From NCBI RefSeq assembly GCF_001730685.1, contig NZ_MDJR01000001.1, positions 124,001 through 188,000 on the forward strand: DNA of 64,000 bases. Reading direction: 5' to 3'. The notes under the pieces are model-generated. The model saw only the letters and a list, made by a program, of their open reading frames with translations, was not told where the DNA came from and searched no databases. Origin of the DNA: Caloranaerobacter ferrireducens (lineage in GTDB: Bacteria; Bacillota; Clostridia; Tissierellales; Thermohalobacteraceae). Shown piece after piece: positions 42,059-52,086 of this stretch. The translations under genes and the position numbers were made by a program. Position 1 is the stretch's first letter. The number at the start of each line of letters is the position of its first letter.

Positions 42059-44281
42059 ATGGCAAGAAGCAGTGGCAGTGCAGTAGTTGCAAGAATAGGA
42101 CTTGATGATAGGGGTTTTCAAGAAGGTGTAGCCAGAATACAGAGAAGTCTAAAGGTAGTTAGAAGTGAATTTGCAGCAGCTAGTTCAAAACTTGGAGACT
42201 TTGGAAAATCTACTGATGGATTAAAGCTTAAGGCAGATAGTTTAAACAAGCAGATGGAGCTTCAAAAGGCTAAGGTTAAAGCACTTACAAGAAGTTATCA
42301 AGAAAGTGTAGAGAAAAAAGGTGCAGATGCCAAGGCTACAGAGAATCTTAGGATAAGGCTTAATTATGCAATAGCAGAAATGAACAAAATGGAGAATGAA
42401 CTTAATCAAATAAATAGAGAAATTAAGGTTCAAAGTAGCAGGTTTACAAAGCTTGGTAAAAGTCTTGAAGGCATAGGCAGTAAAATGAAAAACATAGGAG
42501 ATGGCTTTTCAAATATTGGCAAAAAATTGTCTATGTCTGTAACAACCCCTATTGTTGCTGCAGGAACAGGCCTTGTAAAGCTGGCTAATGATTTTGAAAC
42601 AGCTCAAAATACTATTCGTATTGGTACAGGAGCGACAGGGGAAGTACTAAAGGGACTTAAAGAAGATTTCAAAGTAGTCTATACTTCGTTTAATACCAGT
42701 ATGGAAGATACCAGCAGAGCCATTGCTGACCTTAACACAAGAACAGGCCTTTCAGGTAAGCCACTGCAAAAGCTCTCCCTTCAAATGCTGAAGCTCGCTA
42801 AAATTACTAAAGAGGATATAAATACCCTTATCCCTGCAGCAACTAGAATGTTTCAAGATGCCGGTATTGGTGTAGAGGATTATGCAGAGGCTCTTGATTA
42901 CACCTATAAAGTAAGCCAAAGTACAGGCATTGGAGTAGGAAAACTGCAGAAACTAATGACTCAATTTGGTGGACCACTAAGACAGATGGGATTTGACTGG
43001 AAGACTTCAGCAGCTATGCTTGGTAAGTTTGAAAAGGAAGGGGTAAATACAGAACTTGTATTAGGTTCTCTTAGAATTGCCCTTGGTAAAATGGCTAAGG
43101 AAGGCATAAGTGATCCAAATAAGGCCCTTCAGGAAATGATTACCCGCATTAAAGAAGTAGGCACAGCTGGAGAAGCTAATGCCATGGCTCTAGAGATGTT
43201 TGGTGCAAGGGCAGGTCCAGATATGGCAGCAGCCATTAGGGAAGGAAGGCTTAACCTTGATGAGTTACTTACAAGCATAAAAAACAGTCCTGAAACTATA
43301 GAAAAAGCAGCAAAGGATACAGAAACGGTAGCAGATAAGTTTGTAGTACTTAAAAACAAAATGGCTGTTTCTTTAGAACCTCTTGGAAAAAAACTTCTTG
43401 ATGCCATAGAAGGTGCAATGCCAGCCATTCAAAAATTAATACAAGGAATAACCAGTATCATTGAAAAGTTTAATGCCCTTTCTCCAGCCCAGCAGGATAT
43501 GATTTTGAAATTAGCCCTTGTAGCAGCAGCCATTGGCCCAGTTTTAACGGTTATTGGGAAGCTCATATCAGTTGGAGGGACACTTTTTTCTACTATAGGG
43601 TCAATTTCTACAGCTCTTGGTGCTGCAGGTGGAGCTTTAGGAGCAGCCTTCACGGCTTTAACCGGGCCTGTTGGGATAGCAATAGCCGCCATTACTGCTG
43701 TAATTGCAATAGGTGTTTTGCTATATAAAAACTGGGATATTATAAAAGAAAAAGCCGGGGTTTTAAAGAATGCAGTTTCAGAAACATGGGAAAAATTAAA
43801 GGATAGTACAGTTGCTAAGTGGGAATGTATTAAAACATCTATATCAAATTCAATTAATTCAGCAAAAGCTGCTGTAAAGAATGGGCTTAATCAAATTTTC
43901 AACTTTTTCAGGAATCTACGCCTTCCAAAGATTAAAATTCCTAAAATTAAACTTCCTCACTTTAAATTAAAAGGTGAATTTAGTTTAGCACCTCCAAGTG
44001 TACCTAAGCTGAGTGTTAATTGGTATGCAAGTGGTGGTATTTTTAATAGGCCAAGCATTATCGGAGTAGGGGAAGCAGGTGCAGAAGCAGTTCTACCAAT
44101 TGATAGATTAGATGATATCTTAGCAAGAGCCCTTGAAAAAGTGAAAGGCACTGCAGACTTTGGAGGAATTACCCTTCACATAGATAACTTTATTAATAAC
44201 ACAGATAAAGATATAGAACAGTTAGCTTATGAGCTTGAATTCTACAGACAGAGAATTGCAGTGGGAAGGGGTGGTGTATAG
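42059..44281 (+). CDS. Tail tape measure protein
   Basis: 740 residues, setting the tail length. Long N-terminal coiled coil (about residues 20-150), then a TP901-type core (TGATGEVLKGLKEDFKVVYTSF and QSTGIGVGKLQKLMTQFGGP), hydrophobic helices around residues 470-560 and a conserved C-terminal GVGEAGAEAVLPI. GGGGGGAGGG precedes the ATG. It is modest in length, predicting a short tail of the order of 100 nm. Confidence 0.92.
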   Translation: MARSSGSAVVARIGLDDRGFQEGVARIQRSLKVVRSEFAAASSKLGDFGKSTDGLKLKADSLNKQMELQKAKVKALTRSYQESVEKKGADAKATENLRIRLNYAIAEMNKMENELNQINREIKVQSSRFTKLGKSLEGIGSKMKNIGDGFSNIGKKLSMSVTTPIVAAGTGLVKLANDFETAQNTIRIGTGATGEVLKGLKEDFKVVYTSFNTSMEDTSRAIADLNTRTGLSGKPLQKLSLQMLKLAKITKEDINTLIPAATRMFQDAGIGVEDYAEALDYTYKVSQSTGIGVGKLQKLMTQFGGPLRQMGFDWKTSAAMLGKFEKEGVNTELVLGSLRIALGKMAKEGISDPNKALQEMITRIKEVGTAGEANAMALEMFGARAGPDMAAAIREGRLNLDELLTSIKNSPETIEKAAKDTETVADKFVVLKNKMAVSLEPLGKKLLDAIEGAMPAIQKLIQGITSIIEKFNALSPAQQDMILKLALVAAAIGPVLTVIGKLISVGGTLFSTIGSISTALGAAGGALGAAFTALTGPVGIAIAAITAVIAIGVLLYKNWDIIKEKAGVLKNAVSETWEKLKDSTVAKWECIKTSISNSINSAKAAVKNGLNQIFNFFRNLRLPKIKIPKIKLPHFKLKGEFSLAPPSVPKLSVNWYASGGIFNRPSIIGVGEAGAEAVLPIDRLDDILARALEKVKGTADFGGITLHIDNFINNTDKDIEQLAYELEFYRQRIAVGRGGV

Positions 44282-44988
44282 TGCTGAGCTTTGATTTTAA
44301 TGGAAAAGATAGTTATTTAGACTTTGGAATACTGATTGCAAAAAGACCAACTATTCCTTCTCCAAAGCGTAGAGTAAGTTATATAGATATTCCTGGAAGA
44401 CACTCAAGATTAAGATATGATGAAGGTACCTTTGAAGATATTACTATTGCTGTTGAATGTGTAATAAAATCAGAAAACAGTTTAAATGAAAAAATTGATG
44501 GAATTAAATCATGGCTGTTTAATGCAGGAGAAAGTGAATTGATTTTCAGCTTTCAGCCGGATAAAAAATATATTGCTCAAGTAGTAAACGCTATTGATTT
44601 CGAGCAGATATTTAAATACACTTCAAGATTTCCTATTATTTTTAACTGCAGACCATTTAAATACGCTGCTTTAAATAACCTACTTACAATTACAGAAAGT
44701 GGAAGTAATATTTCTAATCCTGGATCAATAGAGAGTCTTCCGGTTATTAGTATTTATGGAACAGGAAATATAAACCTTATAGTAAATAGTGAAGAGATAG
44801 AACTAACTGATGTTAATAACAAAATTATTTTAAACTGTGAAATTGAGGATTGCTACGATGATAATTTAAACAATTTAAACTCAAAGATGATAGGGAAATT
44901 TCCAAAACTTGCGCCGGGACAAAACCTTATTGAGTGGACAGGAAATGTAGAAAGAATAGAAATACTACCTAACTGGCGGTGGCTTTAA
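44281..44988 (+). CDS. Distal tail protein (Dit)
   Basis: 235 residues starting with GTG that overlaps the tape-measure stop. The sequence begins SFDFNGKDSYLDFGILI and contains RRVSYIDIPGRHS and ESELIFSFQPDKKY, typical of the siphovirus tail component / Dit family forming the hub of the baseplate. Confidence 0.85.
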   Translation: MLSFDFNGKDSYLDFGILIAKRPTIPSPKRRVSYIDIPGRHSRLRYDEGTFEDITIAVECVIKSENSLNEKIDGIKSWLFNAGESELIFSFQPDKKYIAQVVNAIDFEQIFKYTSRFPIIFNCRPFKYAALNNLLTITESGSNISNPGSIESLPVISIYGTGNINLIVNSEEIELTDVNNKIILNCEIEDCYDDNLNNLNSKMIGKFPKLAPGQNLIEWTGNVERIEILPNWRWL

Positions 44989-46892
44989 TGATTTGCATTT
45001 ATGATAAGAAAACAACAAAGGGGAATTTTGATAATAACGGTTTAGCAGTTTTAGATGAATGTATAACCGCTGAAATAACGGAAGAACTTAATGGAGAATA
45101 CAGTTTATACCTTGAGTATCCTGCAAATTCTAAAAAAGCAAATTTTCTTATAGAATTCAATATTATAAAAGCAGATAATCAGCTCTTTAGAATATATAAG
45201 ATTGAAAGGGAGCAGGGAAACATAAGAAAGATAAAGGTTTGGGCAAGGCATATATTTTACGACCTTGCTTTTTACTTTATAGAAGCAGTAAATCTTTTAA
45301 ATGCTAACATGAAAGAAGCTGTAGAAGGCACTATGCCACCTGAAGCCCAAGTAGTATTTGAATTTACAGCACCTGAAAAGAATATATATCCTGTGAAAAT
45401 GAGGAATGTAAATGGGCTTGAAGCTATTTTTAAACTCATTGAAATATATGGTGGGGAGTTAAAACGAAATAACTTTGAGGTTCAAATAGTAGAAAAGCTG
45501 GGGGAAACGAAAAATATCACAGTAAAATACGGTAAGAATATTAAGGGATTAAGGGCTATTATTGATACAAATGAATTTGCTACAAGGATATACCCCATTG
45601 GAGAGAACAATTTAGTTCTTCCTGAAAGATATGTAGAAGCTGACAGCAGTATAACAGATCTTCTTCCATACCCAATTACAAGAAAAGTCGAGTTTTCAGG
45701 CATTAAAGATGTAGAGCAGCTTAGGGATTTAGCTAAAGAATATATGAAAAAGATTTCAAATCCTTTCATTAATATTACAGTTGATTTTTTAGAACTCAGC
45801 AAAACGAAAGAATATGAAAAATACGCAAATTTATTTGAGTTAAAACTTGGGGATATAGTAAGTGTTGAACATGAAAAATTAGGAATCTATTCAGAACTTA
45901 GAGTCATTAGAATTGTTAAGGATCTGTTAAAACCTATAAATACTAAAATAGAACTTGGGAATCCACTTAATACAATAATAAACAAATTAGATTTTACGAG
46001 TATTATAGAAAGGTTGGAAAGCAAAATTGAAGGAAGTCAGAATGCTGTTATTATTAAAAAGAACAGTGAGGTACTGGCAATAAGTTCAACTTCCTTTTAT
46101 CAATCAATCGCCGTAGGAATTTCGGCTTTAGCAGATACTAACTTAACCTGTAATCTAATCATCAACGGCAGTGCTTCAACAGACCTTACACTTTTTATGA
46201 AATTTTCATTAGATGGACAGTACTATGAATTTCAGCCTAGTCAAAATTTATCTAGTGGTGAAAATGTAATTAATTTAACTATTCCTATTCCTCAAGTAAC
46301 TTTAGGTCAGCATGCATTTGTAGTGGAAATGGAAACTTCAACAGGTACATTTAATATTGATAAAAACAACCTGCAAGTAATGATAGAAGGAAGGCACTTA
46401 GAAGGTGGATTAAATCCAAGTCTACCGAGGGCAGAAGTCATGCAGTTTGTGCTATATGCATTGTTTTTAAATAAGATACAGAGTATCAAAGACAATTTAA
46501 AAACTGAAGTAAATATTAATAATCTATTAGAAAATAAATTGCAGAATTTACAGCAGATAAGCTATAGCGAAGCATTAAATAAAGGTCCAACAAACTTAAA
46601 TACTGATATAGATATAACAATGCAGATTATGGGGATTAGTCAAATTGCTGATGAAAACTTTTATTTAAATCTTATTTCAGATGGATGGGTGAAACACTTT
46701 AAAGAGCTAAAAGATATGGGAGATGGAAATTGGGAAGAAGATAATTATATTACTATTAAAGAACTAAAGCCAACTACGGAAGGAGAGTTAGGCTCAGTGC
46801 TTGGGACAGGTGCTATGTTTACTGTTCGATTTTCAGATCCAACACTATATAGAGAATTAACAAGTTTTGAAGTTCAGTTAACGGAAGTTTAA
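44988..46892 (+). CDS. Prophage tail endopeptidase-like protein (Tal)
   Basis: 634 residues. The N-terminal half (CIYDKKTTKGNFDNNGLAVL, VWARHIFYDLAFYF, ATRIYPIGENNLV) is the Prophage_tail / phage minor structural protein family, which builds the tip below Dit. The C-terminal part is beta-rich and more variable. ATG 44988 shares its A with the Dit stop (TAATG), so the genes are coupled. Confidence 0.85.
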   Translation: MICIYDKKTTKGNFDNNGLAVLDECITAEITEELNGEYSLYLEYPANSKKANFLIEFNIIKADNQLFRIYKIEREQGNIRKIKVWARHIFYDLAFYFIEAVNLLNANMKEAVEGTMPPEAQVVFEFTAPEKNIYPVKMRNVNGLEAIFKLIEIYGGELKRNNFEVQIVEKLGETKNITVKYGKNIKGLRAIIDTNEFATRIYPIGENNLVLPERYVEADSSITDLLPYPITRKVEFSGIKDVEQLRDLAKEYMKKISNPFINITVDFLELSKTKEYEKYANLFELKLGDIVSVEHEKLGIYSELRVIRIVKDLLKPINTKIELGNPLNTIINKLDFTSIIERLESKIEGSQNAVIIKKNSEVLAISSTSFYQSIAVGISALADTNLTCNLIINGSASTDLTLFMKFSLDGQYYEFQPSQNLSSGENVINLTIPIPQVTLGQHAFVVEMETSTGTFNIDKNNLQVMIEGRHLEGGLNPSLPRAEVMQFVLYALFLNKIQSIKDNLKTEVNINNLLENKLQNLQQISYSEALNKGPTNLNTDIDITMQIMGISQIADENFYLNLISDGWVKHFKELKDMGDGNWEEDNYITIKELKPTTEGELGSVLGTGAMFTVRFSDPTLYRELTSFEVQLTEV

Positions 46893-46916
46893 TCAAATAG
46901 GTGGTGTCTAAAATAA

Positions 46917-47969
46917 ATGCCTAAAATAGAAACCTTTGAAAATGAAACATTGATATTTAATTTTACAGGAGATTGGGAAAGAACTACCCAAAGGGCTTAC
47001 GATGGAAGTTATTCTTATACAAGTAAAGATATTTCTCACAACCAGCAATCTAATGCCTATTTAACAATTATTACAGATTATATCGAATTTTATTGGTATG
47101 TCAGTTCTGAAAGTGGTTATGATTATTTTGAATTTTATATTGACGGTAATAGAGAAATTAGACAATCGGGAACTTCAGGGTGGAATAAGTTTTCAAAATC
47201 ATTAACTAAAGAAGAACACACCTTTCATTGGAAATATTATAAAGATGGTTCTGTGAGTAGTGGTGATGATAGAGCCTATATAGACAATCTAATTTTAAAT
47301 ATTGGGGAAAGTCGTTATTTTATAGAAGATGAAGGAGTGTTAAAAGTTTGGAATGAAACAAATCAGCAGTATGAGGTAGTTCAAATAATTGATCAGCAGA
47401 CTCAGGAACTAGTGGATTTAACGCCGGATAAACTAACAGATGAGATATTTCTAAACTATGGAATGGAGTCACTAGAAGTCAGTAAACAAGGTCTTGTTGA
47501 TTCTCAGCCTAAAATCTATTACTTTACAAATGAAGATGAAGTAGTAAGTAGCCCTGAAAACTTTTATCTTAAGCTAATTGAAACAGTAAAGAGTCTTCCT
47601 AAAATAGTAGTAGAAAACACAGGAAGAATACTGGGACAAACAATTAGTTCAATTGATATTGATGACTTTGTTAGTGGAACTAGTGATTTGCAGTACGCCA
47701 TAAGCAAAGATAAAAACACATGGTACGCTTTTGATACTACAAATATGGTTTGGCAAGTTGTAGACATTACGAATGATACAGATTTTGCAGCAAAAGGAAT
47801 GAGGAAGGATGACTTTAATGCAGTAACAGATATCCATTTTGGAGAAATATTTCACGCAGGGGATGAGCTGTATTTAGCATTTCGCTTTTATAAAGGAGAA
47901 GAAACAGATGAATGTAAATTTAAGGGAGTAAGAATAAACTATACTACTCCTTTAGATATTACTATTTAA
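46917..47969 (+). CDS. Predicted tail fibre / receptor-binding protein
   Basis: 350 residues. An N-terminal jelly-roll-like carbohydrate-binding segment (FENETLIFNFTGDWERTT, YIEFYWYVSSESGYDYFEFY, RAYIDNLILNIG) is followed by a second beta-rich part (LQYAISKDKNTWYAF). Position after Tal and before the holin fits a host-binding protein. No family name is certain. Confidence 0.65.
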   Translation: MPKIETFENETLIFNFTGDWERTTQRAYDGSYSYTSKDISHNQQSNAYLTIITDYIEFYWYVSSESGYDYFEFYIDGNREIRQSGTSGWNKFSKSLTKEEHTFHWKYYKDGSVSSGDDRAYIDNLILNIGESRYFIEDEGVLKVWNETNQQYEVVQIIDQQTQELVDLTPDKLTDEIFLNYGMESLEVSKQGLVDSQPKIYYFTNEDEVVSSPENFYLKLIETVKSLPKIVVENTGRILGQTISSIDIDDFVSGTSDLQYAISKDKNTWYAFDTTNMVWQVVDITNDTDFAAKGMRKDDFNAVTDIHFGEIFHAGDELYLAFRFYKGEETDECKFKGVRINYTTPLDITI

Positions 47970-47981
47970 AGGAGGTGTGCT

Positions 47982-49649
47982 ATGGCTGTAAGAGAAGTTA
48001 TAAGCTATAGTAAAGATTATTTAACAGGAGAAGTGCATACAGATAAAAAGAAGAAAAAAGACACAGGAATAAAAGGCAAAGTACTAATTGAGCTTTTTGA
48101 TGCGAAAACAAATAAAAAAGTAAAGGAGGCCTATACAGAAAATATCATTCCAGATATTGTTTTTAAAGAACTCTTTTTAAGATTTTTCTCAGGAGATGTG
48201 ATGGGAATAGATAGTAGTTATATTGATAGATTAGAGGATTTATTCAGTTATATATATCTTACAGATTCAACAAAACCTGAAAGTGCTAGTTCTGAAAAAA
48301 TATCTGGAAATATAATAGGTTATGCAGATAGAAATTCACCTTATTCAGGGACAGATACAAAGAAAGGGACAATTAACAAAACTGAAACAACTCTTGAGAT
48401 TAATAACGGAAAAATCAGATTAAACTTTGTATTTGACTTTCCAACCCATGCTGCAAACGGAACCTTCGAAAGCATATATTGGGGAGATGATCCTAATAAT
48501 CTAGATTATTTCCATATAGGCCCACCTATTGTTGGAAGGGGTCAATCTGGCGATGGGAAAATATATGCAAGAAGTGATAATGATACCCAAGATATATACT
48601 GGAGCATTTATTATTTTATGCACGGAAGTGCAGCTAAATATACAATATATACAGACTATAATAAAGGTTATGTTTGCTTTAATGGGTCATACAGCAGTGC
48701 AATAAATTCTACCTACTTTGCTTTTCCTGAACACTTAAAAGGATACCAACTTATAGTACCATTCAACTACAACATAAGGGGTTTTGCAGATTGGAATAAT
48801 GCAATCAAGCTTTTAAATGATAGCGGAGAGCCTATTACTTCTTCTGACATAAGTGGAGCTTTTCCAATATTAAATGAAGCAGGGGAAATAGATTATATAA
48901 TTGGCTGGTATTTTACTACAAGCAGCAGTGGCTCATTAAAGGTTTATAAATGGAGTAGTGTTGGGGTTCAGCAAGAGTTTTATGAAATAACTAATATATC
49001 AACTACATTTCAAGATGAATATAATTCAGATTTTATAGTAAAAAGTGTTAGTGTTAAGCCTGTTTACTGGGGGGAGAAAATAGAGCTTTACGGCTATCAC
49101 AGAAGAACAGATGAAGTAACTGGAGAATATATTTACTCGAATAAAGTAATAAGATTAAACCTCGACTGTACTAAAGATAGTGAAATGAATCTTAAACCTA
49201 AAATAGGAAGCTCTTTATGGTTTGCTTCAAAAGGAATGGATAGCGAAAACATAGAAAGAAGGTGTTATTTAAGTTCTTTAACAGCAAGAACTAAGAATAG
49301 AATATATCTTTATTATTATGGAACAAATGGTGGAAGCAGCTTTTATCAAGCTATAACCCCGGAAGGTAACTTGTTAAAGCCATATAAGGGACTATGGGGT
49401 AGTGATAATAGTGATTATGGAGTTTGTAATATAATAGGTACAGATAAATGGATTATGTACTATAGAGATTATTACTCAGGCTCTAGCTATAGTTCCTATA
49501 CTTTTGCAATCTATCAAACAGCAACATCAAAACCCTGTGGAGCTCATACAAAACTTGCAAATCCAGTAGAAAAAACCGATGCAAATACTATGAAGATACA
49601 GTATATGTTTGAAATTGATTTAGTTGATTATGCTAATGATGTATATTAA
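47982..49649 (+). CDS. Large tail/baseplate protein of unknown family
   Basis: 555 residues, rich in Ser, Tyr and Gly with beta-type patterns (YLTDSTKPESASSEK, RGFADWNNAIKLLNDSG, RIYLYYYGTNGGSSFYQ). It could be a second host-recognition or baseplate protein. AAGGAGGTG precedes the ATG and the gene ends 20 nt before the holin. I do not recognise a named family. Confidence 0.6.
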   Translation: MAVREVISYSKDYLTGEVHTDKKKKKDTGIKGKVLIELFDAKTNKKVKEAYTENIIPDIVFKELFLRFFSGDVMGIDSSYIDRLEDLFSYIYLTDSTKPESASSEKISGNIIGYADRNSPYSGTDTKKGTINKTETTLEINNGKIRLNFVFDFPTHAANGTFESIYWGDDPNNLDYFHIGPPIVGRGQSGDGKIYARSDNDTQDIYWSIYYFMHGSAAKYTIYTDYNKGYVCFNGSYSSAINSTYFAFPEHLKGYQLIVPFNYNIRGFADWNNAIKLLNDSGEPITSSDISGAFPILNEAGEIDYIIGWYFTTSSSGSLKVYKWSSVGVQQEFYEITNISTTFQDEYNSDFIVKSVSVKPVYWGEKIELYGYHRRTDEVTGEYIYSNKVIRLNLDCTKDSEMNLKPKIGSSLWFASKGMDSENIERRCYLSSLTARTKNRIYLYYYGTNGGSSFYQAITPEGNLLKPYKGLWGSDNSDYGVCNIIGTDKWIMYYRDYYSGSSYSSYTFAIYQTATSKPCGAHTKLANPVEKTDANTMKIQYMFEIDLVDYANDVY

Positions 49650-49669
49650 TGAATGGGAGGTAATTATAA

Positions 49670-50068
49670 ATGAAAAACATAATAAATACAATGCAGATAG
49701 GTTTTACAGCCGTTGGCGGTTATCTCGGGTGGTTTCTGGGAGGGCTTGACGGCTTTTTATATGCCCTTATCTTATTTGTAGTTATTGACTATATTACTGG
49801 TTTAATGGTAGCAATTTTAGAAAAGAAGATTTCAAGTGAGGTTGGGTTTAAAGGAATATTTAAAAAGGTATTAATTTTTACCATGGTAGCTATAGGTCAT
49901 AGCATTGATTCATACATTATACAAAACGGTAGTGCAGTTCGCACAGCCGTTATTTTTTTCTATCTTTCTAATGAAGGAATAAGCATTATAGAAAACGCTT
50001 CAAAAATGGGACTTCCAATACCAGAGAAGCTTAAAGTAATATTTGATGAACTAAAGAATGATAAATAA
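49670..50068 (+). CDS. Phage holin (Phage_holin_4 / toxin secretion holin family)
   Basis: 132 residues with hydrophobic helices around residues 12-45, 65-85 and 90-110. The segments GGLDGFLYALILFVVIDYIT, SEVGFKGIFKKVLIF and NEGISIIENASKMGLPIP are characteristic of the holin 4-1 (Bhl/UviB-like) family. It permeabilises the membrane to release the amidase encoded next. AATGGGAGG precedes the ATG. Confidence 0.92.
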   Translation: MKNIINTMQIGFTAVGGYLGWFLGGLDGFLYALILFVVIDYITGLMVAILEKKISSEVGFKGIFKKVLIFTMVAIGHSIDSYIIQNGSAVRTAVIFFYLSNEGISIIENASKMGLPIPEKLKVIFDELKNDK

Positions 50069-50096
50069 AAAATACCAAATAAGATAGGTGAATGTG

Positions 50097-50744
50097 ATGC
50101 TTAGTGTGACAAAAAAATTAATAAAGTGCAATTATTCCCTGGGAAATGACATAAAGTATATTGTAATTCACGATACAGGGAATAAAAGAAAAGGTGCAGA
50201 TGCTTATGCCCATTACAGATATTTTAATAGTGGAAACAGAAGGGCTTCAGCACATTATTTTGTAGATGATAAAGAGATTTTGCAGCTTGTTGAGGATCAT
50301 AATGCTTCATGGCACTGCGGGGATGGAAAAGGAAAATACCGAATTACAAACCACAACTCTATAGGTGTAGAAATTTGTATTAATGAAGATGGAAATTATG
50401 ATAAGGCAGTACAAAATACAATAGATTTAGTTAAGTATCTTATGGAAAAGTATGACATACCTTTAGAAAGAGTTGTAAGACATTATGATGCCAGCAGAAA
50501 GATATGTCCGAGGAGTATGAGTAAAAATAACTGGGAAAGATGGCATAATTTCAAAAAAGAACTGAGTAAAAATTCAAAGAATAAATTTAAAGAAGCTTTA
50601 GGAATTTTGAATAAAAAAGGAATTATTAATTCACCTAAGTATTGGCTTAAAAATGCGGTTAAAGGAAAAATGGTAAATGGTGAATATGCTGCTGTATTAA
50701 TTGAGAGAGTAGCAAAATTTATTAATAAGAAAGAAGGTAGATAG
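50097..50744 (+). CDS. N-acetylmuramoyl-L-alanine amidase endolysin
   Basis: 215 residues. An N-terminal Amidase_2 zinc peptidase-like domain has His25 in YIVIHDTGN, NHNSIGVEICI, and the last ligands in RHYDASRKICPR. The last ~50 residues (ALGILNKKGIINSPKYW, LIERVAKFI) form a small helical cell-wall-binding or hypothetical tail domain. ATG 50097 follows AGGTGA. It cuts the peptidoglycan amide bond at lysis. Confidence 0.92.
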   Translation: MLSVTKKLIKCNYSLGNDIKYIVIHDTGNKRKGADAYAHYRYFNSGNRRASAHYFVDDKEILQLVEDHNASWHCGDGKGKYRITNHNSIGVEICINEDGNYDKAVQNTIDLVKYLMEKYDIPLERVVRHYDASRKICPRSMSKNNWERWHNFKKELSKNSKNKFKEALGILNKKGIINSPKYWLKNAVKGKMVNGEYAAVLIERVAKFINKKEGR

Positions 50745-50745
50745 G

Positions 50746-50874
50746 ATGAATGAAGAAACACTTGAGTATGTAATGAGTAGAGCTTTATTAAAAGAGATTT
50801 TAGAAAAGAAATTGATAAATGAAGAAGAATTTCACAGGATCGATGCAGAAAATAAAAAGACCTTTAATAAATAG
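50746..50874 (+). CDS. Small SHOCT-like protein associated with serine recombinases
   Basis: 42 residues (ALLKEILEKKLINEEEFHRI is the core), a short helical hairpin like SHOCT motifs. Such ORFs normally stand directly before the tandem recombinase genes of clostridial prophages. Here 2 kb of HNH-methyltransferase cargo separates them, which marks the cargo as an insertion. AAGAAGGTAGATAGG lies just before the ATG. Confidence 0.6.
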   Translation: MNEETLEYVMSRALLKEILEKKLINEEEFHRIDAENKKTFNK

Positions 50875-51055
50875 AGCTTTGAATGGGTAATATGGGGGCC
50901 TTATTTTTTTGACTTTTTTTAGATTACAACACTATGCATGTTAACAAAAATCAGAATTACAAACATATTAACTCTTGGGATGTTTATAGAACAATTATTA
51001 AAAATTAATCTATTAATGATTTGATTGCCAATATATACACCAATATGTTCCCACA

Positions 51056-51064
51056 TGATATAAT
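51056..51064 (+). promoter_or_regulatory. Extended -10 promoter of the HNH-methyltransferase cassette
   Basis: TGATATAAT is a perfect extended -10 element; no clear -35 box is seen. It precedes the ATG of the HNH gene by about 33 nt. The preceding 180 nt contain no gene. Confidence 0.5.
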
Positions 51065-51096
51065 TATTTAAGAATTATGCTGTGGGGGAGAATATA

Positions 51097-52086
51097 ATGA
51101 ATAATTTTACTAGTAAAGATTATTGGAGAGCACTAATACTATATGGTTTGAATACAGCAACTTATAAAATGGCTTTTGCAAAATGCCTTGATCATTTTGT
51201 AGATAAGAAAAAAACTGAAGTAAAAATGATTGAATTAGCTGAAGTATTCTTTGATTTATATTTAAACAGACTTAAAAATGGAATGCCGCAACTTGGAATG
51301 GCAGGTAGGACTACTGTAATGGAGCAAATAGTATCTATGTATAATGCTGGTTCGGTAACTAGAACAGAGGCTATTTATTTTGTTAAAAACAATGCATTTA
51401 AAGATGTTCTAAGAGCTTTTCATGTATTTAATGGAGAGAAAATTGAGCTCAAATTTTATGAATATGATAAAAATAAATTAATTTTATCTGATAATATTCA
51501 TCAGTTGCTATCAAGTAAAGAAAAAGAAGAATTAATGAAAGAGGTAGATTCTAGATGGAGTTTACTAGAAGCAGCCTTTCAAATGAAAAGAGAAAGTTCT
51601 GAGCTTGAAAATAATATAAGGAAAATATATCTTTCAAAAGGTTATAAAAGGAGAAACATTACCAATACTATACCTGTTCTTAATGGATATCAGAAGGGAA
51701 AATGTTTTTATTGTGGGGAGACAATGCTTAATTCTCAAATACATGTTGACCATGTAATACCTAGACAATTTGTTTATCACGATGAAATTTGGAATCTTGT
51801 ATTGGCTCATGAATTTTGTAACATGCAAAAAAGTGATGCTTTGCCAAATAGAATTTATATTGATAAACTAATACTTAGAAATGAGCATTTTATTGCTAGC
51901 AACCATCCAATAAAAAATAAACTGATAAAAATGTTAGGAAAGACACAAAAACAAAGGAAAGCATATATTGAAAAAGTATATCAAGATGCTAAAATAGTTA
52001 TACCTTATACTTGGGAAGGAATAAAGGGATATAATCCTAGTACGGATGAATTTTATAAAAGCATTATAAGGGGGCTAAACCGATGA
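51097..52086 (+). CDS. HNH endonuclease, cargo gene
   Basis: 329 residues. The HNH core lies in the second half: KCFYCGETMLNSQ, HVDHVIPRQFVYHDEIWNL and AHEFCNMQKSD, with both zinc CxxC-type ends and the catalytic DH. The N-terminal ~190 residues are helical and match nothing I recognise. ATG 51097 follows GGGGGAG by 6 nt. It overlaps the methyltransferase gene by 4 nt. This is not the packaging HNH; it probably acts as a defence or restriction nuclease together with the methyltransferase. Confidence 0.8.
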   Translation: MNNFTSKDYWRALILYGLNTATYKMAFAKCLDHFVDKKKTEVKMIELAEVFFDLYLNRLKNGMPQLGMAGRTTVMEQIVSMYNAGSVTRTEAIYFVKNNAFKDVLRAFHVFNGEKIELKFYEYDKNKLILSDNIHQLLSSKEKEELMKEVDSRWSLLEAAFQMKRESSELENNIRKIYLSKGYKRRNITNTIPVLNGYQKGKCFYCGETMLNSQIHVDHVIPRQFVYHDEIWNLVLAHEFCNMQKSDALPNRIYIDKLILRNEHFIASNHPIKNKLIKMLGKTQKQRKAYIEKVYQDAKIVIPYTWEGIKGYNPSTDEFYKSIIRGLNR